NCBI GenBank assembly: GCA_031268975.1
Contig: JAIRWM010000041.1
Coordinates: 1-32,935 of the forward strand
Direction: 5' to 3'
Length of the DNA: 32,935 bases
DNA from: Treponema sp.
GTDB taxonomy: Bacteria > Spirochaetota > Spirochaetia > Treponematales > Breznakiellaceae
Shown here one piece after another: positions 1 to 7,733 of the stretch. Position numbers and translations under genes: made by a program. The notes below the pieces were generated by a model that saw only the letters and a list, made by a program, of their open reading frames with translations, searched no databases and was not told the origin of the DNA. Numbering within the stretch: position 1 is the stretch's first letter; every line of letters starts with the position of its first letter.

Positions 1-117
1 TCAGATTTTGGAACTGCACCCTATAAAAACCGCAGTTTTGCAGCCCCCGAACCGAAGGTTCGTTAGGCGAAAAACTGCAAGAGCCGGTTACAAAATAACC
101 AATTTTGGAACCGGCTC
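1..117. other. Structured intergenic region with nested and competing hairpins
   Basis: No gene is seen before base 324. GCAGTTTT (32-39) pairs with AAAACTGC (71-78) around an inner hairpin CGAACC/GGTTCG (48-53, 57-62). AACTGC at 12-17 can pair instead with 32-37, so two stems compete for the same bases. A second hairpin follows at 81-117. TTTTGGAAC occurs both at 7-15 and at 103-111. The region could be the end of an upstream gene, an intergenic repeat, or an untranslated RNA cut by the window edge; nothing in it matches an RNA family I recognise. Confidence 0.5.
81..117. terminator. 15-bp imperfect hairpin just upstream of a promoter
   Basis: GAGCCGGTT (81-89) pairs with AACCGGCTC (109-117). 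After one A/G mismatch the stem continues with CAAAAT (91-96) and ATTTTG (102-107), closing a 5-base loop. No U-tract follows on either strand. It may terminate an upstream transcript or insulate the promoter at 125-152. Confidence 0.45.
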
Positions 118-124
118 AACTCAT

Positions 125-152
125 TTGACATTTTGAAATTACTTTCTATAAT
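125..152 (+). promoter_or_regulatory. Perfect-consensus sigma-70 promoter of the PHP gene
   Basis: The -35 box TTGACA (125-130) and the -10 box TATAAT (147-152) both match the consensus exactly and are 16 bases apart. Transcription should start near 159, leaving a leader of about 165 bases before the ATG at 324. Confidence 0.8.
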
Positions 153-323
153 GGAACTATCCGAAGAGCCATTGGACTTGCTCGACAACCCGAATCTTCG
201 ATTCGCTGCCGGTTGTCTCTAGGAAGCGCTGATTAGCGTCAGGTTAATCAGCGTTACCCTTGCAGTCCCTGCAATTTCCCGCCGTATGGCCGCGAAATTG
301 CGGCGTTTTACGGGGGGTGAATA
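153..323 (+). other. Structured 5' leader of the PHP-domain gene
   Basis: The leader contains three strong stem-loops in order. The first is GACAACC (184-190) with GGTTGTC (211-217), enclosing CGAATC/GATTCG. The second is a perfect 9-bp stem, CGCTGATTA (227-235) with TAATCAGCG (245-253). The third is GCAATTTC (271-278) with GAAATTGC (294-301). The ribosome-binding run of G (311-316) lies just after the last stem. No known riboswitch class is recognised, and no U-tract terminator is present. Confidence 0.5.
169..218 (+). repeat. 50-bp palindromic repeat, copy 1
   Basis: This segment matches 5564-5613 in the same orientation without gaps at roughly 80% identity. CCATTGGACTTG and CGAATCTTCGATTC are identical in both copies. 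It contains a hairpin-in-hairpin, with outer stem 184-190/211-217 and inner stem 191-196/200-205. It lies within the transcribed leader of the PHP gene. Confidence 0.7.
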
Positions 324-1730
324 ATGAGCAATGTAACTGAAGCAATTAACAACCCGGGCCTGGCGCCGGAAGAACGCCTTGCCGCCCTGCGCAGCAGGGA
401 CACCCTGCGCAGCGGGGACGCCCCGCGCAGCGGGGCCGGATCTTTTACCGGGACGGGCCGCACAGCGGCGGACAGAACCGGCGAAGTCAACAACCACATC
501 CACACCATTTACAGCTTTAGCCCCTATACGCCGGCAATGGCCGCCCTCAAGGCGTACGAGGCGGGCCTTGCGGCGGCGGGATCGGTCGACCATGACAGCG
601 CCGCCGCCGGGGCGGAACTGAAAGCCGCCTGCGCGGAGCTCGGTATTGGCGGATGCAGCGGTTTTGAAATGCGGGTAAGCTTCAAAAAACGCCCGGACGG
701 CAGCGCAAGTCCCCTGGCCGCGCGGAAGATCAACAACCCCGATTCACAGGGCATTGCCTATATAACCGTGCAGGGGATTCCTTCACCGGCCCTGGAAAAG
801 GCCGCCGCGTTCCTCAAACCGGTACGGGAAGCCCGGCTTGTGCGCAGCAGGAAAATGACGGAGTCGGCGAACCTGCTTTTGTCCGGCGCGGGGCTTTCGC
901 CGATAGACTTTGAAAACGACGTCGTAAAAAAGTCGCAGTACGAACGGGGCGGCGAAATTACCGAGCGCCATATTTTGGCCGCCGCCGCCGTAAAGTGCAT
1001 CGAAAAATTCGGCGCGGGAGCGGATATCGCAGGCGGGCTGCATCGCAGCCTCGGCATTGTAATACCGGAAAAACCGGCAAAGCTGCTTTCCGACTCGTCC
1101 AATCCCCATTATCTCTACGACCTCCTGGGGGTTCTTAAAACGGGCCTGCTTCCCCGGATTTTTATCCAGCCCGGGGAACAGGAATGCATTCCGGCAAAGG
1201 CCGCGGTGGATTTTGCCCTTTCCATAGAGGCAGTACCCGCCTATTCCTATTTGGGTGATGTAGGCGAATCTCTTACCGGCGACAAAAAGCCTGAAAAATT
1301 CGAGGACGATTATCTTCCGGAATTGTTTGAGGAAATACACGCCGCCGGATTCAGGGCCGTCACGTACATGCCCCCCCGAAACACGGCGGAACAGCTGGAG
1401 CGTGTCCGAAAATTCTGCGCCGAAGGAAACTACATGGAAATTTCGGGGGTGGATATAAATTCCAGCCGCCAGTCCTTTAATTGCCCACAGGTGCTGCGGC
1501 CCGGCCTGCGCCATCTTTTGGATACCACCTGGGCGCTTGTTGCCCATGAATATTTTGCCTCTTCGGATCCGGCCTGGGGACTGTTCTCTTCAAAAAATCC
1601 TCTCGCGCCGCTTCCGCTTTCCCGGCGGATTGAAATTTACTCAGGCGCGGGAAAAAGCCTTGACCTGAAACATCCCGGGGATTCCGCCCCGGCCCTTATA
1701 GAACAGCTTCGCAGGGGAAAAGCTCCATGA
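324..1730 (+). CDS. PHP-domain metal-dependent phosphoesterase-like protein
   Basis: The 468-residue protein has PHP-type metal-binding motifs: H-I-H near residues 58-60, V-D-H-D near 88-91 and G-F-E near 113-115. The superfamily uses such His/Asp/Glu clusters to hydrolyse phosphoesters, but the substrate here is unknown. The start is the ATG after a G-rich ribosome-binding site. Residues 1-50 are low complexity, and residues about 21-38 come from three 18-bp GC-rich repeats. The gene has its own consensus promoter and is followed after 64 bases by the dehydrogenase gene on the same strand, so the two probably form a sugar-catabolic transcript facing the rhamnose array. Its role there (phosphatase, or a non-enzymatic fold) is inference; domain membership is fairly sure. 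Confidence 0.75.
   Translation: MSNVTEAINNPGLAPEERLAALRSRDTLRSGDAPRSGAGSFTGTGRTAADRTGEVNNHIHTIYSFSPYTPAMAALKAYEAGLAAAGSVDHDSAAAGAELKAACAELGIGGCSGFEMRVSFKKRPDGSASPLAARKINNPDSQGIAYITVQGIPSPALEKAAAFLKPVREARLVRSRKMTESANLLLSGAGLSPIDFENDVVKKSQYERGGEITERHILAAAAVKCIEKFGAGADIAGGLHRSLGIVIPEKPAKLLSDSSNPHYLYDLLGVLKTGLLPRIFIQPGEQECIPAKAAVDFALSIEAVPAYSYLGDVGESLTGDKKPEKFEDDYLPELFEEIHAAGFRAVTYMPPRNTAEQLERVRKFCAEGNYMEISGVDINSSRQSFNCPQVLRPGLRHLLDTTWALVAHEYFASSDPAWGLFSSKNPLAPLPLSRRIEIYSGAGKSLDLKHPGDSAPALIEQLRRGKAP
385..438 (+). repeat. Three tandem 18-bp GC-rich palindromic units inside a CDS
   Basis: Units at 385-402, 403-420 and 421-438 follow the pattern CCCTGCGCAGCRGGGAC plus one base. Each unit is nearly self-complementary (CCCTGC with GCAGGG). 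The period of 18 keeps the reading frame and encodes six-residue repeats of the L-R-S-G-D type in the non-conserved N-terminus of the PHP protein. Confidence 0.85.
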
Positions 1731-1794
1731 TGATAACATTATACCGGTACGGCCGCACGGCCGCACCTCACAACTGAACAGGAGACCTGGATTC

Positions 1795-3093
1795 ATGATG
1801 TTTACCGTAAATGAAAACGTTCCTCATTCCGTACTGGCGCCTCTGGTACGCGGGCTTTGCATCAGCGCGGCAAAAGCGCCGCGCGTGGTAATCGCGGGGA
1901 CAGCCGATCCCGGATCGGCTCTCACCATAGACATTAGCTCCGCGTTTACCCAAAACGGCGAAGGGCAGATCGTTTTTGACGATCGGTCCGCCGCGAAGGC
2001 GTTAAGTGAAGCGTACGCCGCCTGGGAATTTGAAACAGCCCCTTCCGGCGCGGAGGCCGCACGTTCCGCCGGTTCGGTAATGAAGCAGCCGTCCTGCATC
2101 GTCCTTACCGGCAAAAAAGGGCTTTTGGGCGTGTACTGGATTGACCGCGATCTTGACTGTGCCATAAAACGCCGGGAAAAAAACGATCTTTCGCTTATTG
2201 AAGAAATCGTTCCGCCCGCCCAGGGTACGGACATTACCCCAAAAGGGCTTTCCGCCAGGGACCGGAGTAACGTGGTAAAAAACCGCATCGCCGTGGTAAC
2301 CGGCGGCGCCCAGGGCTTTGGCGAACAGATCGTGCTGGGGCTGGCTTCTTCGGACGCCCTGGTTTTTATCGCCGACCTTAACATTGGCGGCGCGAAAAAA
2401 CTTGCCGAAAAGATCAACGCCGCCCGGGGCAAAACCTCGGCGATAGCCGTCCCGCTGGATGTTACCAGCGAAGAATCCGTGGAAGCGCTTTTTAAAACAA
2501 TAGCGGAAACATCAGGCGGTCTTGATCTCTGTATCAGCAACGCGGGGGTTTTACAGGCCGGAAGCGCCATGGAACAGGAACTTAAATCCTTTAAATTCAC
2601 CACGGAAGTAAACTACACCGGATACTTTATCATGGCAAAATACTCCGGCAGGCTTTTACGCCTCCAGCATCTTACTTCACCGGCGTGGAAGACCGACATA
2701 ATACAGATCAATTCCAAGTCGGGTCTTGAAGGTTCAAACAAAAACGGCGCGTACTCAGGCAGCAAGTTCGGCGCAATAGGGCTCACGGAAAGTTTCGCGC
2801 TTGAGTTTGTCGAATACAACATCAAGGTAAACTCAATCTGTCCCGGGAACTTTTTTGACGGGCCGCTGTGGTCGGATCCGGAAAAGGGCCTTTTTGTCCA
2901 ATACCTGAACGCGGGCAAGGTTGCCGGCGCAAAAACCGTTGCCGACATAAAGGCCCATTACGAAAACAGGGTTCCGATGAAGCGGGGCTGCGAAGGCCCG
3001 GACGTAATGCGGGCAATTTACTACATTGTGGAACAGGAATACGAAACAGGCCAGGCCGTCCCGGTTACAGGCGGACAGGTAATGCCGCATTAA
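1795..3093 (+). CDS. Short-chain dehydrogenase with long N-terminal extension (lactaldehyde/sorbitol-6-P dehydrogenase type)
   Basis: The 432-residue protein carries a classical SDR domain from about residue 160. It has the nucleotide motif TGGAQGFG near 167, a N-A-G motif near 246 and the catalytic Y-S-G-S-K near 319, with an upstream catalytic Ser. The first 155 residues have no domain I recognise. The SDR part resembles the C-terminal half of the bifunctional rhamnulose-1-phosphate aldolase/dehydrogenase, which oxidises lactaldehyde with NAD. A separate aldolase of the matching type lies on the opposite strand at 4461. The start ATG follows GGAG by 10 bases, and an ATG one codon later is also possible. 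The substrate is inferred from context only. Confidence 0.8.
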   Translation: MMFTVNENVPHSVLAPLVRGLCISAAKAPRVVIAGTADPGSALTIDISSAFTQNGEGQIVFDDRSAAKALSEAYAAWEFETAPSGAEAARSAGSVMKQPSCIVLTGKKGLLGVYWIDRDLDCAIKRREKNDLSLIEEIVPPAQGTDITPKGLSARDRSNVVKNRIAVVTGGAQGFGEQIVLGLASSDALVFIADLNIGGAKKLAEKINAARGKTSAIAVPLDVTSEESVEALFKTIAETSGGLDLCISNAGVLQAGSAMEQELKSFKFTTEVNYTGYFIMAKYSGRLLRLQHLTSPAWKTDIIQINSKSGLEGSNKNGAYSGSKFGAIGLTESFALEFVEYNIKVNSICPGNFFDGPLWSDPEKGLFVQYLNAGKVAGAKTVADIKAHYENRVPMKRGCEGPDVMRAIYYIVEQEYETGQAVPVTGGQVMPH

Positions 3094-3111
3094 CGGGGAC
3101 GGCGGCCGGCT

Positions 3112-4389
3112 CTATTTTCGTTTGTTTAAAACCGTCCTTTCGTATTCATCAACGTTGCCCAGCCAGGCGGCGCTTATCGGAACTTTCGCGTTAAGGCAAA
3201 GCTTGTCCCACACCGAGGAAAACGGCAGTGTTTTACATTCTTCCATAAGGGCAAGCCGCTCATGGGTTTTCCCCCGTTTTTCCGCGTCGACGATAAGATG
3301 CGTGGGTTCCAGCAGCGATTCAAGCAGGGCTTTCCGCAGGCTGCGCGTACCGATAACCCAGGCGGCAACGCGGTTAATGGAAGCGTCAAAGTAATCCAGC
3401 GCCAGATCAACGCGGCTGAACGCCCCGGCGCGTTTTATTTCACGGCACGCGTCCCGCGTTTCATCGGAGAACGTTGTCACATGGTCGGAATCCCAGCGCA
3501 GGCCCCGGCTAAAGTGAACCAGAAGGCCGGGTACAAACAACAGCGCGGCGCTTATTTTGTCGGCAATGGTTTCCGTCGGATGAAAATGCCCCGTATCAAG
3601 GCAGAGCTTTATTTGTTTTTTCACCGCATAACTCATGTAAAATTCATGGGAACCGGTTACATACGCCTCGCTTCCGATTCCGAACAGCTTGCATTCAAGC
3701 GCGTCGGTAATCGTCGATGCGGGAATTTTTTCGGAAAGAATCTCGTCCAGCGCGTCCCGCAGACGTTCACGCGGGGAAAGCCGGTCGGCGGGGTAATCTT
3801 TTGATCCGTCGGGGATCCAGATGTCGCAGACCGCCGGGCCCTCCTGGTTCCCGCCGAACGCTGAAGCGATGCGTCTGCACGCCCTGGCGTGGCGTATCCA
3901 GAATTTGCGCACCTTTGTGTCGGAACTTGCCAGGGTATAGCCTGAATCGGCCATGGGATGCGCAAAAAACGACGGGTTAAAATCAAGGGGGATTTTCCGT
4001 TTTTTCGACCATTTCATCCATTCCGTAAAATGTTCAGGCGTTATCGAGTCGCGGCTTACCTTCTTCCCGTTTGTTTCGGCGTAAAACGAATGAAGGCTGA
4101 AACGTTTTTTGCCGGGAATAAGGCTAAAGGCGAATTCCGCGTCTTTGCGGAGTTCATCTCCGTTACGCGCCCGGCCCGGATAATTTCCCGTAGTCATAAG
4201 GCCGCTGCCGGAAAGGCTCCCCCCTCCTTCAAAGCCCACAAGATCGTCGCCCTGCCAGCAGTGCACGGATATAGGCAGAGCCAGGGCTTCTTTTATGGCC
4301 CTGTCGCTGGAAACCCCGAATTTGGCATACGTTTCCTTCGCCACTTCGTACATATCCCCGGCTTTTTCGGAACTAATTCCTGTCTTCAT
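3112..4389 (-). CDS. rhaA: L-rhamnose isomerase
   Basis: Converts L-rhamnose to L-rhamnulose in the cytoplasm, the first step of the phosphorylated rhamnose pathway. The 425-residue product is close to the roughly 420 of the family. The metal-site stretch D-T-G-H-F-H-P-T-E lies near residue 264 and R-W-D-S-D-H-V near 297, both typical of RhaA. The frame is open 106 codons further upstream, but the ATG at 4389 has GAGGAG a few bases before it and begins the conserved sequence, so I use it. It follows the class II aldolase gene by 71 bases on the same strand and converges with the dehydrogenase gene, leaving only 18 bases between the two stops. It is the last gene of the array, and no rhamnulokinase follows it. 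Confidence 0.92.
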   Translation of the reverse strand: MKTGISSEKAGDMYEVAKETYAKFGVSSDRAIKEALALPISVHCWQGDDLVGFEGGGSLSGSGLMTTGNYPGRARNGDELRKDAEFAFSLIPGKKRFSLHSFYAETNGKKVSRDSITPEHFTEWMKWSKKRKIPLDFNPSFFAHPMADSGYTLASSDTKVRKFWIRHARACRRIASAFGGNQEGPAVCDIWIPDGSKDYPADRLSPRERLRDALDEILSEKIPASTITDALECKLFGIGSEAYVTGSHEFYMSYAVKKQIKLCLDTGHFHPTETIADKISAALLFVPGLLVHFSRGLRWDSDHVTTFSDETRDACREIKRAGAFSRVDLALDYFDASINRVAAWVIGTRSLRKALLESLLEPTHLIVDAEKRGKTHERLALMEECKTLPFSSVWDKLCLNAKVPISAAWLGNVDEYERTVLNKRK

Positions 4390-4460
4390 AGCATTACTCC
4401 TCGTTACGGGGAACAAACCCCAATTTTTTTTGCGGACAAAAAGCCCGCAGTTCCGCGGCG

Positions 4461-5567
4461 CTATTTTTCCGTCAATTTCCGCCGGTAGTGTTCCGCTTCC
4501 CAATTGTTGATGAACGCGATTTTTTCCGGCGTCATAAAACGGGGCCCGCCAAAAGATTCCGCATAGGCGGCCACCTTCATGGTATCGGTAAAAAGCTCCA
4601 GTGTCAAAGACGCGGTATCCACACTGGAACCGATGCCGAAAACCCCTAAGTCTTCGACGGCGGCAATTTTCGGCGGCCGTCCCGTGCTTTCGCTGTGGAG
4701 TTTCCACTCAGAGCTTATATCGGCCCCTTTCTCCAGAAAAAGGGGATCGCTTCCCGAATAGACAATGTGATCCGGGGTATAGGCGGATGAAACGGGGGCG
4801 AACGCGGCGCGGTCTTTTACAAGGCGGCCGATTTCCCTGTTCCGCCTGAAAAGTACAACGCGCTCCCCGGCCGCCTTTTTTATCAAATCCGCCGTTTCCC
4901 CGGAATTTCCGTACTCGTCACATTCGCCGGAAAAATCGGGGACGCGGGTTATTTTTTCCTTGATGATGGTGATAATCCGGCTGTATATCGCCTTGATTTC
5001 TTCGTCCGTATCTGCGCCAACAAATACTCCATGGTTCTGTAAAAAAATCACCTGGGGAACTTTAACGCGGCCTGCAAGTTTTTCCCGTACCGAGGAGGCG
5101 AGCACAAAACCCGGATCGGAAATGGGTATCCACAGCGGATCGCCGCCGGACAGGGCCCTGAGCGCCGCCTCGCCTTCCCGCGAACAGGTAAGGCCGTTCA
5201 CTAAAGACGGATGGGTATGCACTACGCAGGCAAACGGCAGCATGTCGTGAAGCAGGGTTTCCACGCTGGGCCGTTTATGTTCCTCTCCCGGCTCCCTTGA
5301 CGCCAGCATATCCGCCAGTACGGCCTTTTCCCGCTCAGCCGGATCTTCGGGATAACCGGCATCCCAAATGGCGGCGAGTTTCGCCCTGTCCATGGCGACA
5401 AAGCCGTCAGGGGTAATTTCGCCCAGCGAAACCCCGGATCCCTTTACCCACAGCGTCGATTGATCTTTAAATGAGGTATTGCCGCCGCCGGCTATTACAT
5501 AGTCCGGGTCGGCGCCGTAAAACCGCGAAATGGCGGCAAGTCGTTCAAGGCTCATTGATTGGTCCAT
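4461..5567 (-). CDS. Class II aldolase, rhamnulose-1-phosphate aldolase half of the RhaEW type
   Basis: The 368-residue class II aldolase/adducin-family protein has the zinc-ligand motif H-T-H-P near residue 115, a further conserved His in Q-N-H-G near 177 and the G-G-G-N-T-S phosphate-binding stretch near 27. The family cleaves sugar 1-phosphates with Zn2+; for rhamnulose-1-phosphate this gives DHAP and L-lactaldehyde. The C-terminal W-E-A-E-H-Y-R-R-K pattern resembles the segment that joins aldolase to dehydrogenase in the bifunctional enzyme, but here the protein stops there. No Shine-Dalgarno sequence is seen. The ATG at 5567 lies within the 50-bp repeat, and the ATG at 5555 is an alternative start. 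Substrate assignment rests on similarity and on adjacent rhaA. Confidence 0.82.
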   Translation of the reverse strand: MDQSMSLERLAAISRFYGADPDYVIAGGGNTSFKDQSTLWVKGSGVSLGEITPDGFVAMDRAKLAAIWDAGYPEDPAEREKAVLADMLASREPGEEHKRPSVETLLHDMLPFACVVHTHPSLVNGLTCSREGEAALRALSGGDPLWIPISDPGFVLASSVREKLAGRVKVPQVIFLQNHGVFVGADTDEEIKAIYSRIITIIKEKITRVPDFSGECDEYGNSGETADLIKKAAGERVVLFRRNREIGRLVKDRAAFAPVSSAYTPDHIVYSGSDPLFLEKGADISSEWKLHSESTGRPPKIAAVEDLGVFGIGSSVDTASLTLELFTDTMKVAAYAESFGGPRFMTPEKIAFINNWEAEHYRRKLTEK

Positions 5568-5613
5568 TGGACTTGTGCGGCAACTCGAATCTTCGATTCA
5601 TTGTTGGTTATCT
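5564..5613 (+). repeat. 50-bp palindromic repeat, copy 2, containing the aldolase start codon
   Basis: Matches 169-218 on the same strand. The CAT at 5565-5567 near its left edge is the start codon of the - strand aldolase gene, so the copy forms that gene's leader. The inner palindrome CGAATCTTCGATTC is unchanged. The outer stem is weaker than in copy 1 but can shift to CAAC/GTTG. Confidence 0.7.
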
Positions 5614-5632
5614 CACAAGCGGGCGGCGGCCG

Positions 5633-5666
5633 CCGGGAACCGCGGAATTTATCCCGCGGTTCCCGG
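5633..5666. terminator. Perfect 13-bp GC-rich hairpin after the binding-protein gene
   Basis: CCGGGAACCGCGG (5633-5645) pairs perfectly with CCGCGGTTCCCGG (5654-5666) around an 8-base loop, 19 bases past the stop of the substrate-binding gene. There is no U-tract on either strand. It may weaken read-through into the aldolase gene or protect the 3' end of the transporter mRNA. It is closely related to the hairpin at 19837-19870. Confidence 0.65.
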
Positions 5667-5685
5667 ACAGTCCCGTCAAACAGGT

Positions 5686-6702
5686 TTAATACACCGCTTT
5701 CCAGTCGTTGATGTTGCCCTTGTCGAATTTGAATGGAGGGCCAAGAAGCACTTCGGTTCCGCCGTCGGGAGCCGCTACGATGGAATACTGGCCAAGCCGT
5801 CCGGCGCTGAAGCTTTCGCCTGACGCGCCGGTAATTTTATTCGCGGAAAGCGCTCCGCCCACATACGCGCCCAGGTAACCTACGTCAATGGGATTCCACA
5901 GATACATGTAGGGGCACGCGCCGTTGTCAATATATTCGGCCATTTCCGACGGAAGGCCAAGACCGGTCAGTTTTACCCTGCCGACAAGCTGTTTGTCGGT
6001 AAGAACCTTGCCGGCCGCCGCGATGCCTACCGTAGTAGGGGCAATGATCACCTTGAGGTTGGGATACGAAAGCAGCAGCGCTTCGGTTTCGGAAACGGAC
6101 TTGTCGCGCAGATCGTCGCCGTAGGCGATTTTTACCAGGTTAAGCCTTGAGTACTGCGGTTTTGCCAGTTCTTTTTTCATGTAATCGATCCAGAGATTCT
6201 GATTCGACGCCTGGCTTGTAGCGGACAGAATGGCGATTTCCCCGCTGCCCCCGGCCAAGTCATACGCCGCTTCGACCAGGGTCTGGCCGATTTTTTCCGA
6301 GTCGGCCTGATTCACGTGGGTGAGGCGGCTGGCGGGATTCACCGCGGAATCAAGAGAATACACCTTGATCCCCTGATTCTTCGCCCTGGTCAAAACCGGC
6401 TGGAGGGCGTCGAAGTCGTTGCCGACAATGCAGATCGAAGTTACCCGCTGGGCGACAAGCTGTTCGATCATCTGTATCTGGGCTTCCGCGGTGGGAAGAT
6501 CCGGGGCGCGCAGAATCGCTTCAAAACCCTGTTCCTCAATACCTGTCTTAAAGCCGGCCATCTGCCGTTCACCGTAGGGGTTGCCGGTACTCTTAAAAAC
6601 AATGGCATGCCTTTGTCCGCCCTGCTGTCCGCCGCCGGGACCGGCAAAGACCGCCGAACAAATCAGCGCCAAAACCAGCGAAAGTACGATTACTTTTTTC
6701 AT
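5686..6702 (-). CDS. rhaS: L-rhamnose ABC transporter, periplasmic substrate-binding protein
   Basis: The 338-residue type I periplasmic binding protein has an N-terminal signal peptide (M-K-K, hydrophobic core, A-V-F-A before the G-P-G-G start of the mature part). A Cys within the core could allow a relaxed spirochetal lipobox. The K-S-T-G-N-P-Y-G-E stretch near the mature N-terminus and L-W-N-P-I-D near the C-terminus are typical of rhamnose binding proteins. It would deliver the sugar to the two permeases encoded immediately upstream. The ATG at 6702 is preferred over one 5 codons upstream because GGAGGA precedes it at good distance. rhaS here means the transporter gene, not the AraC activator of the same name. 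Sugar specificity is by family resemblance and linked rhaA. Confidence 0.87.
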   Translation of the reverse strand: MKKVIVLSLVLALICSAVFAGPGGGQQGGQRHAIVFKSTGNPYGERQMAGFKTGIEEQGFEAILRAPDLPTAEAQIQMIEQLVAQRVTSICIVGNDFDALQPVLTRAKNQGIKVYSLDSAVNPASRLTHVNQADSEKIGQTLVEAAYDLAGGSGEIAILSATSQASNQNLWIDYMKKELAKPQYSRLNLVKIAYGDDLRDKSVSETEALLLSYPNLKVIIAPTTVGIAAAGKVLTDKQLVGRVKLTGLGLPSEMAEYIDNGACPYMYLWNPIDVGYLGAYVGGALSANKITGASGESFSAGRLGQYSIVAAPDGGTEVLLGPPFKFDKGNINDWKAVY

Positions 6703-6745
6703 TTTGTTCCTCCACAAAAAATTTAAATCCGTTTATACATACGGA

Positions 6746-7723
6746 TCATGCGACTTTGTTAACCCTTAAATTCATGACAAGCACGGAAAGCACAAGGAGC
6801 AGCCCCAAAATGATCAGGATCATCTGGGCCGACACATTCATCAATCCAAGGCCGTAATTAAGGAACCCGATAATAAAAACCGCCAGAAGGGGGCCGGCAA
6901 TGCGCCCTGTCCCCCCGGAAGTGCTTACCCCTCCGAGAACCACCATGGCGATAACATCCAGCTCATAGCCCTGCGCTACATTCGGCCGCGTACTTCCCAT
7001 GCGGGATGTAAGAAAAATGGCGCAGACCGCCGACATAAGCCCCGTTAAAAGTCCCACGATAATCAACACGCGGTCTGTCTTGACGCCGGAATATTTACAC
7101 GCGAGCAGGTTGTTTCCCATCCCGTACACGCTGCGCCCGAAGCCGGTTTTATGGAGCAGTATGCCGAACGGTATCGCCGCGGCGGCAAACGCCGCGACAA
7201 TAAAAGGAACCGGCCCGATATAGCCCCACGCAAAAAACGAAAACCACTCGGGAAAGCCGCCCGATGCCCTGTCTTCAAGAATTACATAGGCTATGCCCCG
7301 GTAAATCGTCATGGTGGCAAGGGTGATAATCATCGCGGGAAGTTCCCTGAACTTTACCAGCAAAAGGCCGTTAATGCCCCCGCAGATTGTTCCGATGACA
7401 AGGGCCGCGACAATCGCCAGCGGCATGGGCAGCCCCGCGTTAAACAGTACCGCCATCATAACCGAAGAAAAGGCCACAATCGATGCCACGGAAATGTCGA
7501 TGTTTCCCAGGATAATCACCAGCATCATCGGGAAAACGATAAACGCCTTGTCAAGAAAATTCATCGGAGCGTTCAAAAAAGTTCCCGCGTTAAGGTAATA
7601 CGGTGAAATAAAACTGTTGATAACATGGACAAGAATAAAAATCAGCGCGAGCAGCCATTCCCACTGGAAGAAAAAATTCTTAAACCGCCAGGGCTTTTCT
7701 ACCCGCAACATTCTTTCGGTCAT
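6746..7723 (-). CDS. rhaQ: Sugar ABC transporter permease (rhamnose type)
   Basis: The 325-residue inner-membrane protein has about eight to ten hydrophobic segments and belongs to the ribose/xylose/rhamnose BPD-transport permease family. The V-V-L-G-G-V-S-T-S-G-G-T-G stretch near the C-terminus is the family's conserved loop contacting the ATPase. GAGGAG precedes the ATG. It starts 10 bases after the stop of the other permease gene and ends 43 bases before the binding-protein start, so the genes are clearly co-transcribed. The two permeases are related to each other and probably form a heterodimeric channel. Assignment as Q versus P follows gene order only. Confidence 0.83.
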   Translation of the reverse strand: MTERMLRVEKPWRFKNFFFQWEWLLALIFILVHVINSFISPYYLNAGTFLNAPMNFLDKAFIVFPMMLVIILGNIDISVASIVAFSSVMMAVLFNAGLPMPLAIVAALVIGTICGGINGLLLVKFRELPAMIITLATMTIYRGIAYVILEDRASGGFPEWFSFFAWGYIGPVPFIVAAFAAAAIPFGILLHKTGFGRSVYGMGNNLLACKYSGVKTDRVLIIVGLLTGLMSAVCAIFLTSRMGSTRPNVAQGYELDVIAMVVLGGVSTSGGTGRIAGPLLAVFIIGFLNYGLGLMNVSAQMILIILGLLLVLSVLVMNLRVNKVA

Positions 7724-7733
7724 ACCGTACTCC

